A DNA stretch of 64,000 bases from F23-D06 sp963620035. Lineage in GTDB: Bacteria > Bacteroidota > Bacteroidia > Bacteroidales > WCHB1-69. The DNA lies in NCBI GenBank assembly GCA_963620035.1, contig CAVEXN010000005.1, positions 1-64,000 of the forward strand, written 5' to 3'. The notes beneath the pieces are model-generated. The model did no database searches, was not told the origin of the DNA, and worked only from the letters and a program-made list of their open reading frames with translations. This document shows positions 41,577-50,917 of this stretch, piece by piece (the stretch's first letter is position 1; every line of letters begins with the position of its first letter). Both the position numbers and the translations under genes were made by a program.

Positions 41577-44500
41577 TTATTTCTGCCTGTTTCTTTCATT
41601 CAGAATGCAGCGTATAGAATAGGAATTGCCGACAGGCATCGCCCTGTTACTGAGCTCCTCGCAATAATAGGAAAGGTAGTGCAGGTATGGAATGCTGCTG
41701 CTGTCCCCCATTCCTTCGGCGGACCAGAAATAGGCTTCGCCGAGCAGGTTCTCGTAGCGCCTTGTCGCACCGTTGTAGAAGCCTGACGGCAAGGCGGAAA
41801 ATCCTGTGCTGTTGTGGCCGCCGCTGCCGTTTATCCAATACTGACCCGAACGCAGAGCCGCTGCACCATGAAGGGCAAGGCTCTCATACTGTGCAGGCTT
41901 TGGCAGATACCACCCTTCAGGACATGCCCCCTGTATGTGTCCGGATGGCAGTCTTATGCCGCCCCCTGCCGTGTCTGCGGCACTGTTCCAGTCGTATAGC
42001 ATCCCGAAGATGGAAACGATTTCAGTTTCGTTGAAAAGTTCTGACAGATAGGCTGAAGGGTTCGGGATGGGACGGCCGTCGCTGTAGTGTATGGAGCGTA
42101 GGTTTTTCTTAGTCCAGCACAGTCCGTCAATGCGCGCCGCAGCGTAAATGTTGCCGTCAAAGTCGATGGCGTCCGGGCACGGATGATCCACCACATGGAG
42201 CACAATGCTGTCGCGCAACGTGCCGCACCCGGCACCGTCGATGTCGATGTAGTATGTGCCGGCACAGCCGAGACCGTCCAAGGGTAGGACGGCATTTTGC
42301 GCAAAGACAGAAAAGCCGTTCGGGCCGTGCCAATGATAGGACACGTCACCGAGCGACAGGCCGTACAGCCGGAATGTGTCACTGATTCCCAATGTGACTT
42401 CGTTGAGTTCCCGGTTCGTCCACCCTTTCCGCACTTTCTCCATATTGCCGATGGTGAGGTCGGAGATGAAATGTGCCTGGCAGCAGTCAGTCATCTCCAC
42501 TGAAACCCGTTGCGCATAACGAAGGGGCACATTGTCGAAAATCCCCGTGCTGTTGGTTCCCAAAATGACGCCTGTGCCGCCGGGTGCGTCGTACAGTGTG
42601 TAGAGGTAGGGGCGCAGACCGTTTTTGCCCTTGGCACGCACGAATCCTGTATGGTCGTCTTCAGAACAGATGTGCCCGTAGAGGTAATCGAGTTCAATGG
42701 TGTTGCCGCCCCATTCGATGACGGTATCCGTCACAAAGCAAGGATTGTATGGAAGCATTGAGGCTTTTCCTTTCGGAAGGGCGTACATGCCGATGCGGTA
42801 TAATCCAGGCACTCCGGCCGATAGCGTGTCGCCTAGCCGTGCCGCCGACGGGGTGTGGTGACACCGGTCGTCGGGGAATATCTGGAAGTAGGTCTCGGCA
42901 GGTGCGCCCTCCAGTCGCAGCGCCCCTTTCACCGGGATGATCTTCAGTTGTGTGCAGGAGGTGTCGAAGCGGTATTCGGCAGGTTCTTCAATCTCCGGCA
43001 ACGGACTGACCCGCTCAAACACAAGCGTGTCGATGGAGTCGCATGCATGGGATATTTCCCAAGTGTAGGTGCCGTATGCGAGATTGGTGTCGGTGAGCAG
43101 AACGCCCGGATACAAGTAGTATTTGTCTACCTTGAATGTGTGCCTGCTGATCCGGGCGTGGTTGTCGGCCCGTTCTTTGAACACTCTTAGCGTATCTTGC
43201 TCGAAATAGGCGGTGAAATTGTACTTGTCGCCGTCCGGGCTGCCGATCAGCCTGACGGTGTCGCCCTCGTAGGAGTACCGCAACTGGCTGCTTCCGTATA
43301 GTCGGCCTTCAGCGCCGTATCTTTGGAAAACGCCGATGCTGTGTGCGCTTCCGGGACATAATGTGTCGCTCTCTTCTTCCCGTGCGTTCCACACGTATCT
43401 GCGGTAGTAGGCTGAAGTGCGAACGTGCGTCAGTTTGACATATTTGACAAGGGTGGTCAACAACGGAAGGTCGCCGGCGTCGGTGATTTCTATGGCTACG
43501 GTGTCGCCGTCGAGCTCTATGCTGTCCAGCAGGGTGTGAAACCAGTTGTAATTAGTTCCACTCAGGATGCCGGATGAAATGACGCTGTCTGCACTTATGT
43601 TGACGGCCAAGTATTTTAGCGGAAATGTTATGTAACTGTGCCTGTCTTCTTCCCAAAGGCGACCTATGACACTATCTGTCCGACTGTAGCCCTGTGGTGT
43701 TTTGCATCCGATGCTGTCCTCGGCCAGACAATCGTTGGTGGCGTGCCAACAAGTGATGCCGCAGGCCACGAGTTTGTAAGAGTTTTCCCCGACCAGATAC
43801 CCGCATTGCAGGTATTCCCAAGAAGATGATTGAATGTTCTCGTAACGTCTGGATATGCTGCCGAAATTGGAGGCCTGAGGGTAGATGACAAATGGGAACG
43901 AGAACAGTGTGTCTTCGCAGGGCGGCTTCACTTGCAGGATGATCCTCTTGAAATAGAGACCTCCGTAATCAGATACGCCCGCTACGGTGTCGTGGAAGAA
44001 AAGGGCGGCTGAACTGTTGTCAGGAAAAGTTTTCCAAAGGGTGGTGTCTTGTGCCTCGCTGTAGGTCGGGTTGATGAAACGGTAGGAGAACGGCATGTCT
44101 TGCGGCGCAAGAAGCCGGTAGTAGTCGTCGGTGTGCCGGACGAATTCGGTTTTGAGCGCGGATCTTTTGAACGTTACGATGTTGCGGCTTTCCGGGATGC
44201 CGGAACTGTTGCGGAGCAGGAAACTCTCATCGTAAATGCCGTATTTCACTTTGGGGACAGAGAAGAAAAGGGCGGGCATATAATAATTGCACCCGTCATG
44301 GCAGAGGATTTTGTATGCGCCTTGGGGCAGACTGTCGATGGTGTAATAGTCGCGGAAATCATAACGGAGCGGGTCGTCGCCTTGATGCTGGTGCGAATTG
44401 AAGGTTACGGTTTTCAGGAACAGCGTGTCCGTGCCGGAGATGGACCAGATGTCCAGGGTGTACGGGAATGTTCCGCCTTCAATCTTGACTTGCGCTTTCC

Positions 44501-44954
44501 CCGTCGGGCGGCAAGGAAGGGCGGGCACGATGCCATAAGGCATCGCCGCGGAGAAGATGTTGTAGAGCATACCGTTGCCCGGGACAACATAGTCGCTCGT
44601 CACGACGATTTCCTCGAGGGTGTCTGAAAGGACGGTGTATGCGTCTTCGCCCGGAAGTCCGGTTGGGCAGAGGGCGGACACAATTATTTTATAATTGCCC
44701 GGCCGCAGATGCGAGACGCAGGCGAGGCTTGTCTCCACTATAGAATCAATGCCCGTGAGGGGAATGTAACTGTAGCGTATCTGTTCGAGACCGAGCCCTG
44801 CTGTATCAAGCAGGCTGCAGCAAATCGCACCGTCGGCCTGACAGCGTGCCGGTGTGGCAGTGGCTTGGAATCTGATTGTGGGAGATTCGAGCTGTGCAGA
44901 TGCGGTGAATGTCAAGACGCACAGCAAAAAGAGCAGTGGGATTTCTTTTTTCAT
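41577..44954 (-). CDS. Large secreted protein with C-terminal fibrobacter-paralogous (FISUMP) domain
   Basis: 1125 residues. A signal peptide (KKEIPLLFLLCVLTFTASA, cleavage before QLESP) is followed by about 900 residues of beta-rich sequence with unusual Cys pairs, not assigned to a family. The C-terminal about 200 residues have the FISUMP-like pattern: DFDGNIYAAARIDGLCWTKKNL, MLYDWNSAAD, PEGWYLPKPAQYESL and YFWSAEGMG. Such domains occur on cell-surface proteins of Bacteroidetes and Fibrobacteres. No T9SS C-terminal domain is obvious. The frame is open 61 codons upstream, but the ATG at 44954 begins the signal peptide and follows tandem -7 elements. Role: surface protein, inferred. Paired with the giant Ig-like protein it hints at an extensive exported repertoire. 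Confidence 0.78.
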   Translation of the reverse strand: MKKEIPLLFLLCVLTFTASAQLESPTIRFQATATPARCQADGAICCSLLDTAGLGLEQIRYSYIPLTGIDSIVETSLACVSHLRPGNYKIIVSALCPTGLPGEDAYTVLSDTLEEIVVTSDYVVPGNGMLYNIFSAAMPYGIVPALPCRPTGKAQVKIEGGTFPYTLDIWSISGTDTLFLKTVTFNSHQHQGDDPLRYDFRDYYTIDSLPQGAYKILCHDGCNYYMPALFFSVPKVKYGIYDESFLLRNSSGIPESRNIVTFKRSALKTEFVRHTDDYYRLLAPQDMPFSYRFINPTYSEAQDTTLWKTFPDNSSAALFFHDTVAGVSDYGGLYFKRIILQVKPPCEDTLFSFPFVIYPQASNFGSISRRYENIQSSSWEYLQCGYLVGENSYKLVACGITCWHATNDCLAEDSIGCKTPQGYSRTDSVIGRLWEEDRHSYITFPLKYLAVNISADSVISSGILSGTNYNWFHTLLDSIELDGDTVAIEITDAGDLPLLTTLVKYVKLTHVRTSAYYRRYVWNAREEESDTLCPGSAHSIGVFQRYGAEGRLYGSSQLRYSYEGDTVRLIGSPDGDKYNFTAYFEQDTLRVFKERADNHARISRHTFKVDKYYLYPGVLLTDTNLAYGTYTWEISHACDSIDTLVFERVSPLPEIEEPAEYRFDTSCTQLKIIPVKGALRLEGAPAETYFQIFPDDRCHHTPSAARLGDTLSAGVPGLYRIGMYALPKGKASMLPYNPCFVTDTVIEWGGNTIELDYLYGHICSEDDHTGFVRAKGKNGLRPYLYTLYDAPGGTGVILGTNSTGIFDNVPLRYAQRVSVEMTDCCQAHFISDLTIGNMEKVRKGWTNRELNEVTLGISDTFRLYGLSLGDVSYHWHGPNGFSVFAQNAVLPLDGLGCAGTYYIDIDGAGCGTLRDSIVLHVVDHPCPDAIDFDGNIYAAARIDGLCWTKKNLRSIHYSDGRPIPNPSAYLSELFNETEIVSIFGMLYDWNSAADTAGGGIRLPSGHIQGACPEGWYLPKPAQYESLALHGAAALRSGQYWINGSGGHNSTGFSALPSGFYNGATRRYENLLGEAYFWSAEGMGDSSSIPYLHYLSYYCEELSNRAMPVGNSYSIRCILNERNRQK

Positions 44955-45029
44955 GTTCCGTGGTTCGTTATGTGTTTTGTTTTTTTTGTCCCGGGCGGCA
45001 GTGCAGCCCGGATGGTTGTAAAAGCGGTG

Positions 45030-45045
45030 CAAAAATACAAAAATA
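45030..45045 (-). promoter_or_regulatory. Two tandem -7 elements of the large secreted protein gene
   Basis: TATTTTTG occurs at 45030-45037 and again at 45038-45045 on the minus strand, 8 bp apart. The second could be shared with, or compete for, the same start site. Confidence 0.5.
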
Positions 45046-45127
45046 ATTAAACTAACCAACTTAAAAATTAAATATTGGTAAAAATATAATTGCGGCATTG
45101 CCATGGGACTACCCCACGTAACAGACG

Positions 45128-45161
45128 ATAAGTTCAACTTGGAAAGTTATAAAACGGGGGA
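45128..45161 (+). repeat. 34-bp dispersed repeat, copy 1
   Basis: ATAAGTTCAACTTGGA, then an 11-bp variable part, then CGGGGGA. It matches 59915-59948 with three mismatches and lies just before the HTH gene promoter. Confidence 0.75.
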
Positions 45162-45183
45162 GAAAACATTTATTTTTTTATGC

Positions 45184-45191
45184 TATCTTTG
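45184..45191 (+). promoter_or_regulatory. -7 promoter element of the HTH/methyltransferase locus
   Basis: TATCTTTG followed by CAAG; the HTH ATG is 17 bp downstream. Confidence 0.65.
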
Positions 45192-45207
45192 CAAGAAAAT
45201 AATAGTT

Positions 45208-45418
45208 ATGATTGTGAACTCTTTAAACAAGCCTCGTGTTGTCTTAGCTGAACAGAATAAGACCAATCGTTGGTTGGCTGAACAAATAGTCAAATCGGAC
45301 ATTACAACTAGCCGATGGATCCAAAACAGGAAATAACCGTCCCCTATAACAATTGTCCGAAATTGCGAAAATACTTTCTATGAATCCCAAAGAATTAATA
45401 AACGAAATAATTGAGTGA
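45208..45418 (+). pseudogene. XRE-type HTH regulator, broken by a stop and a frameshift
   Basis: The first 42 codons read as a short helix-turn-helix protein (PRVVLAEQNKTNRWLAEQIV then TTSRWIQNRK). TAA at 45334-45336 stands where a Gln codon (CAA) is expected (NRK-stop-PSPITIV). After GTC at 45355-45357 one extra base (C, 45358) shifts the frame; skipping it restores EIAKILSMNPKELINEIIE and a TGA at 45416-45418. The whole would be a 69-residue XRE regulator, the size of a restriction-modification controller protein. Its TGA lies 5 bp before the methyltransferase ATG, as if it once controlled that gene. Read together this is a clear pseudogene with two lesions. Confidence 0.8.
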
Positions 45419-45423
45419 TTTTT

Positions 45424-46611
45424 ATGTCAAAAACAATAACACATATAGATTGTTTTGCTGGCCCTGGAGGTATTTGTACAGGGTTGCATGCTGCCGGAAT
45501 ACAAACATTGGTGGCAATTGAATATATACAAAGTTGTTGTGACACATATAAAGCAAACCATCCTGAAGTTAATGTTGTCCAGTCTGATATAAGGAATGTG
45601 ATTTCTGGGCAAATTCTCCCATTTATACCAAAGGGCGGAGTTGATTTGGTTACATCGGGTATGCCTTGTGAAACTTTTTCGACGGCAGGGAATACATCCC
45701 GGTCATTTTATGATGACAGGCAGGTACTTTATCGTGAAGGAATACGCATTGCAAAAATAAGCAATGCAAAGATGATACTGTTCGAGAATGTGCCTGCAAT
45801 AACATCCAAGAAGGTTTCCAAAGAATCTTCCAAACTTATTGTAGACCAACTGAAAGAGGAGCTAAATGAGGCCGGCTACGGCAATATGATAGAAATAGTC
45901 CTTGACGCAACGAAATTCGGCGTTCCGCAGAAGAGAAACAGATTCTTCATTTTGGCTTGCCGTTTCCCGAATTGGAAATTGTCTTATCCTACAGAAGGTC
46001 TGCCGCCAGCGTATATAAAGGATGCCTTTGTCGGTCTGCCAAATGTTATCGCTAATTCCGGGAAAGAAGAAACTCTATACACAGGTGAAGAATCCGAATA
46101 CAGCAAACTTTTGAAGAATGATAAATTTTGGAAAAGAGAAGACTTGCCCTCAAACAAGATAACGAACCATCTTCCGATGAAACATAGAGCCTGCACATTG
46201 GCTAGATTTGCGCTTCTAAAACCAGGTGAAAGTCTGAAATCACTTTTTGACAGATACCAAGGAGAAGAACGTATTCAAATGCAAGAGCAACGAATCCTAC
46301 CAAAGAAGATGTTTATCAAGCGGAATTATCGCCTAAAGCTGGATGAACAGAGTCCAACAGTTACAAGCCACTGTTTGGATGAATTTGTTCACCCCATATA
46401 TGACCGAGCATTGACTGTTAGAGAATGTGCACGGCTTCAGTCTTTTCCCGACTCATACAATTTTGTCGGTGGTCCATACATAGTTCCACATATTGACAGA
46501 ACCGTTCAAGATAAATATGAACAAATAGGTGATGCCGTACCTCCTCTATTGGCATACGCTTGGGGAAAGAAAATAATTCAAATTTTTGACAATGAGACAA
46601 ATGAAGAATAA
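45424..46611 (+). CDS. DNA (cytosine-5-)-methyltransferase
   Basis: 395 residues with the C5-methyltransferase motifs in order: I DCFAGPGGICTGLHAAG, IV GMPCETFSTAG with the catalytic Cys (here PCE rather than the usual PCQ), VI LFENVPAI, VIII PQKRNRFFILA, a target-recognition stretch of about 100 residues, IX LTVRECARLQSFPDSY and X YEQIGDAVPPLLAYAWG. It methylates a cytosine C5 in a specific site. The ATG at 45424 gives the family N-terminus; a GTG at 45415 is also in frame. It is the only intact gene in a decayed restriction-modification locus, downstream of a broken HTH gene and overlapping a broken endonuclease. It probably persists as an orphan methylase. Confidence 0.93.
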   Translation: MSKTITHIDCFAGPGGICTGLHAAGIQTLVAIEYIQSCCDTYKANHPEVNVVQSDIRNVISGQILPFIPKGGVDLVTSGMPCETFSTAGNTSRSFYDDRQVLYREGIRIAKISNAKMILFENVPAITSKKVSKESSKLIVDQLKEELNEAGYGNMIEIVLDATKFGVPQKRNRFFILACRFPNWKLSYPTEGLPPAYIKDAFVGLPNVIANSGKEETLYTGEESEYSKLLKNDKFWKREDLPSNKITNHLPMKHRACTLARFALLKPGESLKSLFDRYQGEERIQMQEQRILPKKMFIKRNYRLKLDEQSPTVTSHCLDEFVHPIYDRALTVRECARLQSFPDSYNFVGGPYIVPHIDRTVQDKYEQIGDAVPPLLAYAWGKKIIQIFDNETNEE

Positions 46612-47480
46612 ATCACAAGATTATTTCAGTTATTGCCTTAACGCTTATGAAACGGAATATCAGAGATGTTTCGACTCTTTAATTAGCGAGAAAGGAGACA
46701 AGGCTTCAGATAAAAAGAAAGACGAAGTTGATAAGGAAGCTCAAAAGTCTGCAATTCGAGTTGCTATTATAGACAGCTTAAAACAATTCGAGGATGCTCC
46801 TGTAAAAGAATTATGGGCTGACATATATAGAGTTCATCTTTACAAGAAATCTGGTATATCTGATGCAAACATTATCAGCAAAGTAATAAGCGCCGACCAG
46901 AGTTGGAAGAAATCTAGCGGTCACGCTTTTGAAGAAATGGTCCAAAGAGTTAGCAACTCTTGCTTTGAACTCTGAAGAAATTGAAGTAATACTGCAAAGA
47001 GACCTGAACACTCTGATAAAAGCAGGAGAAATAAATAATCAGCCAAGAGATATAAGTTGGTTAAAGGAGCAGATTAAAGGCAACATCTTCGACTTGTACT
47101 GTATCTTAAATAAAGACGGGAAGAAATTTAGCTTTGGATGTGTACAGGCAAAGACGAGTGTAAGAGATAGAGTCACACGTGACAGAGAGCCATCCATTCA
47201 TGCAATGCAGTCCTATTTCTGGAGCGTAGTTTTTGTTTTGGATGGAGATTTCTTGAAATTGCCAAAATTCCAACATATGGTAAACGGTGGTTCTGAAGAA
47301 TTCAAGACAAATGGTTGGCATGGAATGTATGCTATTTCTGAGAAAGAACAAAACGACCGTATTTATCCATTGGATATTGATTTCGGTACTTTTGCGGAAC
47401 ATGCAAAAAAAGCTGCTGATTTTTGGGCAGAGCAAAGACAATGGCTGAACGAGGATTGGAGAGCTGGTGTCACAGAATAG
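46592..47480 (+). pseudogene. Type II restriction endonuclease, BsaWI-like, frameshifted
   Basis: Two overlapping frames form one gene. Frame 1 (to about 46942) has a helical N-terminal part ending SSGHAFEEMV; after one extra base (C, 46943) the second frame continues ELATLALNSEEIEVIL, with the nuclease core IFDLYCILNK and FGCVQAKTSVRDRVTRDREP. That core (conserved Gln-x-Lys-Thr-Ser-x-Arg-Asp-Arg-Val) resembles BsaWI-family type II enzymes, whose group cuts CCGG-containing sites; the site here is unproven. The joined protein would be about 290 residues. ATG starts at 46592 or 46601 overlap the methyltransferase end. Without the shift the enzyme is lost, so only modification remains. Confidence 0.72.
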
Positions 47481-47780
47481 AAAATGTCCCGTGCTACATA
47501 TTCAATAATAACCAAACTTTGGCCCCTGTCAACAGAATTCGATGGAATTTTACGGGGCGTATTGACGCAAATATCTGATATTCAGCCATAGTATTTTGAA
47601 CAGTTCATTTGTACTACACAGCCATATCAATTGTTAGTAATCCTTTTGCAGTAGCAATGAATTTCATATCAGACTTACGAAACAACCACGGCCACCGCAC
47701 GAAACAGACTTTAGACTTGAGTTCTGACAGGTGTCATGCGTATTCAAAAGGAAAAACGGGGTAAAAAACAAAACACGCAT
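47481..47780. other. Intergenic, no gene seen
   Basis: 300 bases between the endonuclease remnant (plus) and the EamA gene (minus). No domain, tRNA or strong terminator is recognised. A short A/T-rich tract at 47757-47772 follows the EamA stop on the minus strand and could aid termination. Confidence 0.5.
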
Positions 47781-48680
47781 TCAGGCTTTGGCGCGGCTGG
47801 TGGTGACCAGATAGACGCCGCAGATGATGAGCAGCAACGCCACGGGCTTGTTCCAGGTGAAGATGTCCTGCCCGAAGAATATGGCGACACAGGCGGTGAC
47901 GACGGGCTGCAGGTTGCTGTACATGCTCACGGTAGTGGGGCGCAGGTAGCGCAGCGACACGGGCAGCAGGAAATAGCTGACCACGGTGGCGAAGATGAGA
48001 ATGGTAAAAAGGTTGAGGAACGCCGATATGGGTGCGCCGCCGCTGATCAAGATGCAGCCGTGCGCCGACAGCGACACAAGCGCGGGCGGCAGACAGATGA
48101 AAGAGCCGAACAGGAACATCCATTTCATTAGGGTTACGGGACTGTACTTTTTGGAGATGCTGCGGGTGATGAGCAGATATGCCGCATAAAAGAGGATGTT
48201 GACGAAACAGAGCAGCAATCCGGCGGGCGATGCGTTGGCGTCTTTGTTCCACGAGAAGACCACCATGACCAACGCACCGGCGATCCCGACGGCCACGCCC
48301 AGCGACTTGCGGGTGGATACGGGCTCTTTCAGGAAGAGGGCGGCCAGCAACATAACCCACAGCGGACTGGTGGCGGAAACCAGCGACACGTAGCACGGCG
48401 AGGTGTATTTGAATGCTTCGCCAAATGCAATGAGCGTGCCCGATAGCGACACCGCTCCGGCTACCAGCAGCAGCATCTCCTTCTTGTCTGGCTTTTCGTG
48501 ACGTGCCAACGGCGACAAAAGCCAAAAAACCGCCGTGCCAAACAACATGCGCACAGCGGTAAAGACTTCCGGAGAGATGTATTCCGGTATGATGGCTTCA
48601 GAACAGTTCGGGTTGATGCCGAAGATGACGTAAACCGTCAACACGGCAAGATGCCCGAGCCATTTTTTGTTGTCGAACAA
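47781..48680 (-). CDS. EamA/DMT-family transporter
   Basis: 299 residues with ten predicted membrane helices forming two EamA repeats (about 8-140 and 155-295). Typical motifs are FGINPNCSEAIIPEYISPEV in the first helix/loop, SATSPLWVMLLAALFLKEP near helix 4 and PTTVSMYSNLQPVVTACVAI in the second repeat. Such proteins export or import small metabolites, often amino acids or nucleotide sugars; the substrate is not predictable. It starts 6 bp after the cysteine-desulfurase-like gene and is the last gene of a three-gene minus-strand operon. A cysteine or threonine link from the neighbours is possible but inferred. Confidence 0.87.
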   Translation of the reverse strand: MFDNKKWLGHLAVLTVYVIFGINPNCSEAIIPEYISPEVFTAVRMLFGTAVFWLLSPLARHEKPDKKEMLLLVAGAVSLSGTLIAFGEAFKYTSPCYVSLVSATSPLWVMLLAALFLKEPVSTRKSLGVAVGIAGALVMVVFSWNKDANASPAGLLLCFVNILFYAAYLLITRSISKKYSPVTLMKWMFLFGSFICLPPALVSLSAHGCILISGGAPISAFLNLFTILIFATVVSYFLLPVSLRYLRPTTVSMYSNLQPVVTACVAIFFGQDIFTWNKPVALLLIICGVYLVTTSRAKA

Positions 48681-48686
48681 TGGATG

Positions 48687-49841
48687 CTAATTTTTCAGGG
48701 CAGCAATTTCCTTGATGGCGTTGATGCAAGTGTCAATCTCCTCTTCGGTGTTGAAGGCGCCGATGCTCAAGCGGACTGTGCCGTCGATGGGCAGCGTGCC
48801 GAGGCGTTCATGCACCAGCGGGGCGCATTGCAGGCCGGTACGGCAGGCAATGTCATAGTCCACATCCAGCATAGTGCCGACATCCAGCGCGGCAAAGCCG
48901 CGGACGTTGAGCGACAGCACCGGGTTCTGGTTTTCTGTGGAAGTGGCGCAATAGAGGGTGACGCCGTCGATGTCGCGCACGCCGTCGCGGAGACGCTTCC
49001 AGAGCTTCATCTCCTGCTCATGGATGTTTTCGATGCCTTTTTCCGTGATCCATTTCACGCCGCGGTAGAGTCCGCTGATGCCAAGCATGTTCATGGTGCC
49101 GGCTTCGAGGCGGTAAGGATACTCCTCGAGGTGTGTGCGGACTGCCGATCGTACGCCCGTGCCGCCGAAGCGGGTCTGACGCACCTCAACGCCCTCGCAA
49201 ACGTAGGAACCTCCGATGCCCGTAGGGCCCATCAGGCATTTGTGCCCCGTAAAGGCATAGGCGTCAACACCATAGTCCAGCATATCCATCTTCACCGCAC
49301 CGGCGCCTTGGCTGCCGTCCACGATGAATGTCAAGCCGTTCTCCTTGCACACTTTCCCAATCTCTTTGATGGGTTGCACAGTTCCGATGACATTGGAACA
49401 CTGGCTGCACACGACAAGGTTGGTGTTGGGACGGATGGCTTTCCTGAAGTCGTCAGGGTCCACGTAGCCGGCCTCGTCAAAAGGCAGATAGGTGACTTCA
49501 ATCATGCCCTGCTGTTCGAGGCAGTACAGGGGGCGCAGCACCGAGTTGTGCTCAAGCATAGTGGTGATGACATGACCGCCCTGCTTTGCAAGTCCTTGTA
49601 TCAGGATGTTTAACGAGTCGGTTGCGTTGTAGCTGAACGTCAGGCGGCGCTCGTCTTTTCCGCCGTTGAAGAGTTTTGTCAACATACGGCGGGTGTCGGT
49701 GAGCAGTTCGCCGGTTTCGATGCCGGCATCATACCCTGCACGGCCGGGACTTACGCCATGGATGCGGTAGAACGTGTCCATAAAGTCATAAACCTCCTTC
49801 GGCTTCGGGAATGATGTGGCGGAATTGTCTAAATATATCAT
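48687..49841 (-). CDS. Class V aminotransferase, cysteine desulfurase-like
   Basis: 384 residues, PLP-dependent. The start MIYLDNSATSFPKPKEVYDF is the classic NifS/SufS beginning. LEHNSVLRPLY supplies the His stacking on PLP; FIVDGSQGAGAV the Asp that binds the pyridine N; AFTGHKCLMGPTGIGG the Schiff-base Lys. C-terminal ACRTGLQCAPLVHERLG contains the Cys that takes sulfur in desulfurases. It probably releases sulfur from cysteine for Fe-S or thio-compound synthesis, although no Suf/Isc partner is near. It is flanked closely by a threonine dehydrogenase (23 bp) and an EamA transporter (6 bp) in one operon. Confidence 0.88.
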   Translation of the reverse strand: MIYLDNSATSFPKPKEVYDFMDTFYRIHGVSPGRAGYDAGIETGELLTDTRRMLTKLFNGGKDERRLTFSYNATDSLNILIQGLAKQGGHVITTMLEHNSVLRPLYCLEQQGMIEVTYLPFDEAGYVDPDDFRKAIRPNTNLVVCSQCSNVIGTVQPIKEIGKVCKENGLTFIVDGSQGAGAVKMDMLDYGVDAYAFTGHKCLMGPTGIGGSYVCEGVEVRQTRFGGTGVRSAVRTHLEEYPYRLEAGTMNMLGISGLYRGVKWITEKGIENIHEQEMKLWKRLRDGVRDIDGVTLYCATSTENQNPVLSLNVRGFAALDVGTMLDVDYDIACRTGLQCAPLVHERLGTLPIDGTVRLSIGAFNTEEEIDTCINAIKEIAALKN

Positions 49842-49864
49842 ATCAACTTTATTATTTTTTAATC

Positions 49865-50815
49865 TTATTTGTAACGTTCTTTCAAGACCTGGAGCATATC
49901 TTCTGTCATGGAAGCCAGGTCAAAGGAGGGTTTGAATCCCCATTCCTTGCGGGCGCAGCTGTCATCCATACGGTTAGGCCAGGAGTCGGCAATGCCTTGG
50001 CGCAGCTCGTCATGTTCGTACTCCATCTCGAAACTTGGGATGTGCTTTTTGATTTCGTTGTAAATCATCTCTGGTTCAAAACTCATTGCCGTGATGTTGA
50101 ATGAGTTGCGGTGGATGAGCCTTGACGGGTCTGCTTCCATAAGATCCATGGCAGCCTTGAGGGCGTCCGGCATATACATCATGTCCATGAATGTGCCTTT
50201 TGCGATGGGGCAGGTGAATTTCTCACCCTTGACAGCGGCGTAGTATATCTCGACGGCGTAGTCGGTGGTGCCGCCGCCCGGCAGTGTCACGTTGGAGATC
50301 AGTCCGGGGAAGCGTACCGAACGGGTGTCCACGCCGAAACGCTTGAAGTAGTAGTCGCTCAGCAACTCGCCCGTGACTTTCGTCACGCCGTAGATGGTCT
50401 TGGGACGCTGGATGGTGTCTTGCGGGGTCATGTCGCGCGGGGTCTCAGGGCCGAACGAGCCGATGGAACTGGGCGTGAAGAGGGCGCAGCCCATCTCTCG
50501 CGACACTTCAAGGCAGTTGAGCAGTGCTCCTATGCCAACGTTCCATCCTAACATAGGGTTGGCCTCGGCCTTTGCGGAGAGGATTGCGGCCAGATTGTAG
50601 ATGGCGTCAATCTTGTGTTTCCTGACGGCATCTGCTATCTCTTGGGCGTTGGTGGCATCGATCTTGCACGAAGGGCCGGCTTCTGCCAATTCTCCTTTCA
50701 GCGGGTAAATCATGTCGGCGGCGACAACGTTGTCAGTGCCGTATTGTTTGCGCAGGGCAGGGGTCAGTTCCGAACCGATCTGTCCGCAAGCTCCAATAAC
50801 CAGTATTCTTTTCAT
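49865..50815 (-). CDS. SDR-type L-threonine 3-dehydrogenase
   Basis: 316 residues, extended short-chain dehydrogenase. The NAD site is ILVIGACGQIGSELTPALR (residues 4-22). ATNAQEI and NLAAILSAKAEANPMLGWNV follow, then the catalytic Ser/Tyr/Lys: TPSSIGSFGP and YGVTKVTGELLSDYY. RFPGLISNVTLPGGGTTDYA is characteristic of the epimerase-like threonine dehydrogenases found in Bacteroidetes. The enzyme oxidises threonine to 2-amino-3-ketobutyrate, starting glycine formation; the partner KBL enzyme is not in the window. It is first in the operon and has a TACTTTTG -7 element at 50863-50870 on the minus strand. Confidence 0.88.
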   Translation of the reverse strand: MKRILVIGACGQIGSELTPALRKQYGTDNVVAADMIYPLKGELAEAGPSCKIDATNAQEIADAVRKHKIDAIYNLAAILSAKAEANPMLGWNVGIGALLNCLEVSREMGCALFTPSSIGSFGPETPRDMTPQDTIQRPKTIYGVTKVTGELLSDYYFKRFGVDTRSVRFPGLISNVTLPGGGTTDYAVEIYYAAVKGEKFTCPIAKGTFMDMMYMPDALKAAMDLMEADPSRLIHRNSFNITAMSFEPEMIYNEIKKHIPSFEMEYEHDELRQGIADSWPNRMDDSCARKEWGFKPSFDLASMTEDMLQVLKERYK

Positions 50816-50862
50816 CGCAATTATTTTAATTAGTTGTTATACATTTTTTTCAAAAAAGCGTG

Positions 50863-50870
50863 CAAAAGTA
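50863..50870 (-). promoter_or_regulatory. -7 promoter element of threonine dehydrogenase operon
   Basis: TACTTTTG on the minus strand, about 48 bp before the ATG at 50815, within an AT-rich leader. Confidence 0.55.
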
Positions 50871-50917
50871 CAAAAAATGAGAATTGGCTGCTGAATGAAA
50901 ATGATGTCCTTCACGGC

